Below are positions 44,801 through 53,800 of a DNA stretch of 64,000 nucleotides, piece after piece. This DNA is from an uncultured Clostridia bacterium (GTDB taxonomy: Bacteria > Bacillota > Clostridia > Christensenellales > UBA1242): NCBI GenBank assembly GCA_944377365.1, contig CALWEQ010000008.1:1-64000 (forward strand). The letters run 5' to 3'. Numbering within the stretch: the first letter of the stretch is position 1; each line of letters begins with the position of its first letter. A model generated the notes under the pieces. It did no database searches. It worked only from the letters and a program-made list of their open reading frames with translations, and was not told where the DNA came from. Both the position numbers and the translations under genes were made by a program.

Positions 44801-47800
44801 GGCAAGTTATTACTTAAACGGCAATGCCAACGCAGAAAGAGGCATTCTTGACGTGTTTGAAAACACTTCAACCGCGACCGATGCATATCAGCCATTATAT
44901 GTTGGAGGACTCTTTGGAGTGTTTGGGAATGGCAGTGTGTATGTTGGTTACAGCAAACTCAACGCAATCAACCCAAATGCAAGCTACGAAGGCTATGCAG
45001 GGGGGCTTGCAGGAGGAGCCTTTTCAACTTCAGGCACTGATTTTGTTGTTGAAGATGTTGCTTCATCATCTATGATTTCCACTACTATGATATTACGTGA
45101 AGTCTACGCGTCAGGTGATGTGTATGCAAATGGACCAAATTCAAACGGAACCGCTTCAAATTTCGGTGGATTGTTTGGTAGATTTATTCCTTACAACAAC
45201 GGCGACAGCCAAGTCAAACTTACTATGGCGGCAGTCAATGCGTTTAACGAATATGGTATTTTAAGTGACTGCTACAAATCCACATCAACAAACAAAATCT
45301 CTACGATTAATTCTGTTGTCGGCGAGGGCAACAACGTAAAACCAGTTGTGAGTCAGGTCATTTCCACGACTGAAAATTCTGATAATAGAAAATCATACGG
45401 TTACATGGGAAATTATTCCTCAGGAACCACATCCGTTGAGGTAAAAAGCGGAATTTACAAAGATGATTCCACAGAAAATGCTGATTTTGTGTTTGAAGTT
45501 CAATCACTCAGCACATTTGCTAATCCAGAAAGTGGTTATATGATCACAAATGGAGCATTTATCAATTCTAATGCTTGGGATGTTGAAAATTGGATACACA
45601 CCACCGACAAACTTTTCCCTTCAATAAATTTGACTAGCTCACCAACTTATATTTATCTTGACCAAGACAATGTTGCAGAAGTGCTAAACAAAATGCAAAA
45701 CTCTTCTATTGAAGTTAGAGTTAGAGGAAGAGGCGTGGATGCCAACGGCGACGTTTATTATGCTTATGTTGATTTAAGACCTTACGCATCAGAAGCAGTA
45801 GCACAAAATTCTTTCGTTACGAACTTCTTTGGCAGATTGATTGGAGCTACTGACAGTGCATGGTTTAGCGAAAGCAATGGGGCAACTAGGCCTTATGAAG
45901 CAAACGGCTTAACTTCAAACACTGCATTAAACAACAGCTATCCAGGAATTATTATTGACAGAGCCATGTTTGAAACTGTAGGAACGGGTGTAGTCTTCCA
46001 AAACCTTAACGTCGTTTTTGAGGGGCCAGAAGAAAACTCCAAAATCAAAAACTCTTTTATAGAAAACAGCATTAAAGATGTCGATTTTACAAATGTTCGC
46101 TTCTGGTATTTGAACGAAGTGGAGATTAATGGGACGGACAAAACTGACAAAACGGACAAAATCGGACTTATCGCACCTAGCGCTGAAAATTGTAATTTTA
46201 TTGGAATTACAATGTGCTTTTCTGCAACCTCAACAAGTGTCGAAGACGCAATAGTTACCTTTAAACCTTCATCTTTAAACATCAGTGCCGGATTACTTGT
46301 GGGAGAGCTTATTCAATCTTCGACTTTTGAAACGTTACGTCTGCAAAACATAACCATTAAGCACAATGATTTGTTAAACAAGTATTTGCTTAAAATTACC
46401 GAGCGCACTCAATCAAGCCAAACTACAGAAACTTCGGAAACGAAAGATGTTTATGCAGGCCTTTATGTCGGAAATATAAAAAATGGCGATATGGACGAGG
46501 GGGTCAGCCCTTCAGGAGTAAGCATATCCGCGAAATTGCCACAAAACATAACGTCGACATTGGAGCCTGGTGATGGTACTGACACTGTGTTTAATTCTGG
46601 TATTTCAGTCGTTGGCGCCACCACTGACACATATGACTCGGTCTACGTTGGTGGATTGTTTGGAAGCATAAACACGGTTAGCACGACCTTTACACTTCAA
46701 AAACAAACATCTTATTCTCAAAGTGTTAAAGTAAATGTTAATGTAAATTCTTCAAATTCACTAATTGGTGGTGTTGTTGGAAGCTTTAATGGTGAATTTA
46801 ATGTTGTCGCAGGCGGCGAAAACACTCAAATTGGATCCGATATTGTTTTAGATGGAAAGCACGATGAATTATCTGCGGGGATGATTTTTGGAGATGTAGC
46901 AACAGGAAGCAGGATTAATATTTCAACAAACAGGCAACTTAAAATAGAAGGCTATATTTCGGTTAATAATAATGACACAGCTACTATAACAAAAGCGAAT
47001 TTAGGAAGCGTTGTTGGTGTAAATAATGGGACTTTAAACATCTCAAATGTCGATATTTCATTTAAAACGTTTAAAGGTAATACGCCAGGAGAAATTTCCG
47101 AGAAAGACTTTGAAGCAAGTGCAGTAAAAGACAATTTGTTTACAGCCACAACTATCAATGCAGGAGCGCTAGTAGGGTTAAACAATTCTGGAACAATAAC
47201 AATTGAAGGGAAGGATGACTCAACGGATCCTAACACTGCTTCTTTCAAAGTTAACACAGCACAAGAAAACATATTACTAGATGCGACAACGATTAATGCC
47301 GGTGGACTTATTGGAAATACGACGGGTTCGGGTGTTGTTTCAATTTCAAATTACATCAACAATCAGGCTGTTATTGTTGCTGTTGGGAAAGCTGACTCAG
47401 GAGCCACTAATGACTCAGGAGCTACTGTTGCTACCAGCAATGCTGACTCAGGAGCTACAAGCGTCGGTGGAATGATTGGCTTTGGACAAGTGCAGACGTC
47501 CCAGGATAAACCACTTATTGACATAAAAAATTCGGCGAGTGATGTAAACATTTTTGTCAGCGAAAAGACCTTATATGCAGGTGGATTGATTGGACAGATT
47601 ACAACCACAGAAACAAATCAAACAACGACAACGAGAGACGTTTTAAACGACGTTTCAATTTCTCAAAACGTCTTCTCTGGGGCTATCAAAGTCTATGGTG
47701 AAACAAGTAATGAAGGTACCCATAAAATAGGTGGGTTGATTGGGTCAATAGAAAAAGATGGAGATAAAGCTAATATCAAAACCACAATTTCTTCTAACAA

Positions 47801-50800
47801 AACCTATGGTGATGTGATTTACACAACAGAAGCGACAAGGACAACAGAAGAGGCAACGTTTAATTGCCTTAACGAATATTATTTCGGCGGAGTCGTTGGT
47901 TATGTCAATGCAAACAGCACGACTGTAAGTGAAAACATTGTTGCGTTTACAAACAACAATCAACTTCGCGGTGATTCACATTTTGCAGATGCGATGGTCG
48001 GAACTGATGCTTCGAAAAGTGTAAAATATGAAAACAACAACTATTATTCTTCACAATTAGTGCTTGCAACAAGCGACAATGCAACCGATTTGAATTACAA
48101 AACGGAAGGGGTTTCTGGTTATTCTCCAAATGATGCAACAACTACTATAATAGGCAAGTTAACTGCATCTACGGGTACTCCTTCGGTTAAGGAAGGAGAT
48201 TGGGGAACGAAACTCAATCCTATCACTGATGGCACTGCAAAAACTTCTTCATCTAACGGAATAACTTATTACACCACGCAATATCCAGAAACACAATCTG
48301 ACCCTTATGCCTTTATCGGAGATTGGGTGGAGAAAGCAAACACATTAACAACATTAAACGAACACAGCTTTATTTCTGGTGTCAGCACAAATTTAAATTT
48401 TGAAGATACTGTAGAAGATAAGAATGTGAACACTAATGACACCAACCGCGGTGGCATTGTTGACACCATGAATGGTGGCATAGTTTATGCCTGCATTTCT
48501 GCGGGAACTCTTTCTGTTGGAGGAAACGTGACAGCAAACGTTGGTGGAATCGTGGGAAGCATGGTGTCGGGATATATTAATGAAAGCTCATCATCTCTTA
48601 ACGTTACTTATAGGGCAGGCAATGGAGGGACAGCATCAGCTGTGGCAGTTGTTCTAGCAGGCAACGCTAAGAAGATATTCATAAACAACACCTACACTTC
48701 TGGTAATGTTACATCTTACATTGACGCAAACCTTTACTCGTTTGTAAATGGGACAGATTCTACAAACATTTCAAACAGTTACACGATTTCAAGAGTCAGC
48801 TGGAATGATTACACAAGTGATAACATAGTTAATTCTGATGGAGTTTCGATCGGCATAACCGACAACGCAGTAACCACAAACTTTGGGTATGACCCAGATG
48901 CTATGGGCGATGCGTATGAGGAAGGAACAGAAAGAATTAAAGATCCAGACAACTCTACCCACACAACATCGTCATTTGGTGAGAACTCCAACTGGATCTA
49001 CCCAGCTTACTACAATACTGATGGCAATTCAACTGGCACCATAACAATTTCCGGTTGGTCGAAAGATGCAAGCGTAAACTATGGCTATCCGGTGCGTAAT
49101 TTTGGCGCTTTTAAGGCGTTTACAACAAGCGCAACAGAAGAAGACGTCATAACAGCAGACATCCCAAATGTCACAAAACTCGTGCAAGCAAATGGCAAAG
49201 ACAAAAACTACCGTCTGATCGACGACATCGACTTTGCAAAAACGACTTACAACACGACAGACGACGATGGCGCAATTTCGGCAAGCGATTCACCTTGGTC
49301 ATCTCTCAACTTCTCTTCTGTTCAAAACTTTGACGGCGGAGAGCACACAATCAGCAATCTTCGCGGTGCAACGCTGTTTAGCACTGTTAAAAACATTTCA
49401 AACCTTAGAGTTATGGATGCTGAGTTAGAAGATCAACGCGCTGTTGTGGCTTTAAATGTGACTGGTAGTGCTAGCAACGTAATTGCTTCCGGCACTTTGA
49501 GTTATAGTGGCACATTAACTGCAGATAAATACATTGGTGGTGTTTTTGCTTATGCTTCTGGGAGTATTAATGGTTGCAAAAACTACGTGAAGATGGATGT
49601 GACTTGTGATGGTATTGACATCGGAGGAGTTGTTGGAAAATCAGTAGGCATAAGCATTACAAATTGCTTTAACTATGCACCTATCAATGCTGTAAACAAA
49701 AACGCGAATGGTGGTGGCGGTTATGTGGCAGGTATTGTCGGCAGTTGGAGTGCTACAGGTGGGACTGTTTCAAACTGTGGAAACGAAAACACGGTGTTTA
49801 ATGGATATACAATTACAGATAGTGGTATGACAACAGATCAAGAAAAAGCAAACTTTTGGGCAAACAAGAGTGGCGACTATAGTGCAGCGGGCATTGTTGG
49901 TAGGACGGATAAAACAGATGGAAGTATAACTAATTGTTACAGCACCTCAATGATTAAAGCGGGGAATAAAAAAATAAATAAGACATCAGGTTCTTCTAAA
50001 GCAGCAGGTATTGTTGCGAGCACCACAGGATCTGTTTCGAATTGCACCAACACCGGCTTTATCGAAGCTCTCGGCTCGACGGAGGCTTTAAAAAATCCAG
50101 AAAGCACAAAATTTAAAATTGCAGATGATAGTATTACATCATGGACGTATGCTGGTACTCCATTGGCATATACTATTGTGAATCAAACAGGTCAAGAAGG
50201 ACAACAAGGTTTTCAGTATGAGATAAATGCTGATAATATTAAAAATGTTTATGTCAGCCAAATCGGTATATTAGATTCAAACGCCGAGGTTACAAGTGAG
50301 GATAGTTCTGCGACAGGCTCGATTTACAAAAATGGTCTATTTGGCACAGTTACAGGTAGTGTAAGTGAAACGTCGAATTCAGGCGGAACACTTCAAGCGC
50401 CTTATGTTCCTACTTATGAGCCTGGTGTTAATGATGGTAACACAGAGATAAGTCTTCACAATGGAGATATCAAAATTTATTTTGCTGAGAATTCGAGCAA
50501 ACCAACACCAGTCATAGCCGAAACGGACGAACTTGGTGCAATGACAAAATTCTACATCAAATCAACCAGAACAATAAAATATGTTGATTCATTGTCTTAC
50601 ACACAAACACGTTATTGGAGCGTTGTTGATATCAATGGTTTGCATACAAAAGGAGCTAGTTACTCGGCCAATCAAAATTATTATGCTCAACAAGCTACCA
50701 TTGGAAACGGAGTATACAATGGTACAGGCTACACTGAACCTGAACCTTCAACAACCACTACCTCATCTTCTGATAATGCCAAAGACGTGGAGATTTCAGG

Positions 50801-53800
50801 CGATACTTATGCTTTTGTTGAAGGCATAAACGGTTTTATTACTTCGGTAAACAATCAAACAAAAACGAAAATTGTTGAAATAACAGGGAAAATTGGTGAT
50901 AAAGATATATCAGATTTAGTGGAAAAAGGATACAAATTTAATGTTGATGTGGAATACGGATCAAACATTTCAAATGCTTGGGCAGATGTTTCCGTTGTTA
51001 ATGATGAAAGGCTTAGCATAAGTATTGGGTATATTCCTGAAGAAGATGCTACTGAACAAAAAGGGGAAATCTATTATACTATTACAGCATCAAAAGATGA
51101 TGAAACAATAGAACAATATTTGGATGCTAGCACGTTGTTCTTCGAAAAAGGTGAAACTACAGCTCAAGATACAGTTAAGATATATTATAATGACAGTAAC
51201 AATGAATTAGTTGATGGTGGATTATATAATATTAATGGAATAGAATTTTCTTACACTGAAGGTACTGGTGGAGAGTTTAGTTATTTCTCTTATTTTGGTA
51301 GTGACGCAGAAGCGGTTTATGAAAATCTTAAAAACAAAGAAACTGTTTCGATCATCATAAACGAAGGCGAAATGATCGATGCAACTCAAAATATTGTTTT
51401 AAACACATCCTCACAGGTTGACAGTATATCTACGGAAAACGAAAAAACATATTTTTCGAATACTGACAGACCTTGGCTACAAAGTTATGCGGTTGCAGGG
51501 TCTCAGTCTAATAGTAGCGCAGGTACATTTGGTAGCTTGAATACCTCCTTCCAAATAAAAGGCAAATTGTCTTCGTTTGATGTTTCATATAAATATGACA
51601 ATACGGATGGTTTTAGAGCCGATTGGGAGATTTTAAATGTTGTTGATCAGTTAGAAAATACAAGTGAATTTAATTTTGGTTCATTTTCATGGAACAAATG
51701 TTATGTAACAGCAAAAATGACTTATAATGAAGATTCCAAAATTACAACAATATTGTTGGAATGCATTTGGACCGGGGGAAGTATGTTGGGTGTCCCTGAA
51801 TTAAACGATCTAATCTCAGAGGTTAAATATACATTGCATTTTGATAATGAGGGAGATGAAACAACAAATTTCGTTGAAGACGATTTTGCGACATATAGCT
51901 ATAAAACCAATGCTTCTGGCGAGAAGCAATTGCAGGTTGCAGTGAAAGATGAAGCAGTAACAGAACCAACTCTCGTTATCGCTTCAGGGAAGGCTAAACT
52001 AATAACACCTGATTCTCAAAACAAAACCTTAACCTTTGACGGAGAAGTTGCTTCAATTTCAAAAATGGGTATAAGTCAAGCAGAGTGGGAAGAGTCTATC
52101 GACTGCAGTGATGCAAATTCTGATGGATTTGTTGATGAAATTTCTTTTACTATAAAACCTAATTATGCGGTTATATACACGGTTAATGGTGTGACTAAAA
52201 CATTGTCAAATTACGCAACGGATCGAATTTTGACATTTGATATTGGAGACAATTTAAACTCTATTTCAATAACAAAGACTGTCGGGTATTACAGAACTAC
52301 TGAATCGGTTTCATATGAAGATGAAGGGATTGTTAAAGTTGATGGGAAACCTGCAACAGCAACCGTTTACACGTTACATCCTGTATTATATAAAGTGACT
52401 TATGACGAAGAAGGGAATATCGACAATTTTACGAACGTCGAAATAAATGCTGAGAATACATTTGTTTTAAACGGAATAACTTACACAGCAACTTTAGATT
52501 CAGAAAATTTAATAATTACTTCGGTAAGTCAAGGTGGGCAAGATTATACGACCATTTTCCCTGAAAGTTTAATTAATTTAAATGGCAAATTGTATTATTA
52601 TTCTTTAACTCAAACTGAAGGAAGACGACAAATGAGCTTGTTGGAAGCGTATTTGGGCGAAGGTGGAATTATTAATGTTGACGGAACTGATTTCATCTAC
52701 GAAATCTATGGGGAGCCAGATAATTATCAAACTTATCTCTATGATTCGTCTCTAAATCCAATTAGTGAAGATGAGGGCACAGGTTCGTTTATTATAAATT
52801 CTTCTACATTTGTGCTGGACGAATGTTTAAAGGAGAGTGTTACTGTAGAACCTTCTGTTGAAGATGGGAAATTGACTGTTACAGCCCCTGAAAACTCAAC
52901 ATTTGATTCGTTTTCTGTGATTGAACTAAACTACCAAGCAAAAGCTCCTAGTGTTAATATAGTTTTGCCAATTGAAAACAATACTTATACTCTTGAGACA
53001 GATAATTATGTAAACGAAATAACATACACTATTAATGACGAAACTGCTGTTACATCAAGTCCAACAAATATAACATTTGGCCCATACCTTCAAGGAAGTC
53101 AAATTGAGATCACTAAGAAGTATAATGAATATTCAAATAACGAAGCAACAGAAAATGTTGGATTAACTTCGTCTAGCACTTCGTATTATAGTGGAATTGT
53201 TTTAACGAAGGACATAACGATTGGCACATTAAGTGAAGATCTTGCTTTAAATTATAATTTAGTAGGCAACGGGAAGGTTATCAATTTTATTCGTAGAAGC
53301 AACGCTAAAAATAGTTTGTTTAACTCTATTACAGCCAATATCTTTATTAAAGATGTTTCTATTGCGGGTAGTTTGATTTATCCAGAAGAGAATACGGGTA
53401 TTATAGCAAAAACAATTAGTTCTTCATTAATAAACACAAATGTTTATGGCACAATTGATTTAAATGCTAGCCGTACTTGTGGTGGTGTCGCCTATGAAAT
53501 AAATAGCAATCCTACAAAGCTAAAAAGTTATGTTTCAATTTCGCATGACACATCAAATGTGACCAGTAGAGGTTCCGATAATAATGTAACTGGCAATATG
53601 GCAGGTGTTGCTTGGACAATGTCTGGTGGAACAAACATCGAATATTATGGCACTATTATAGGGACGAATGGGTCGCATGGCACCACTTACAACAATGATG
53701 GCAATAAAAACGGTGGGAAAGGTCAAGATGTGTATGCTCTTGCACACACGATCTCTTCAACTCCAAAAAACTTTAAATTTGATTGCATTATTAAGTCAGG

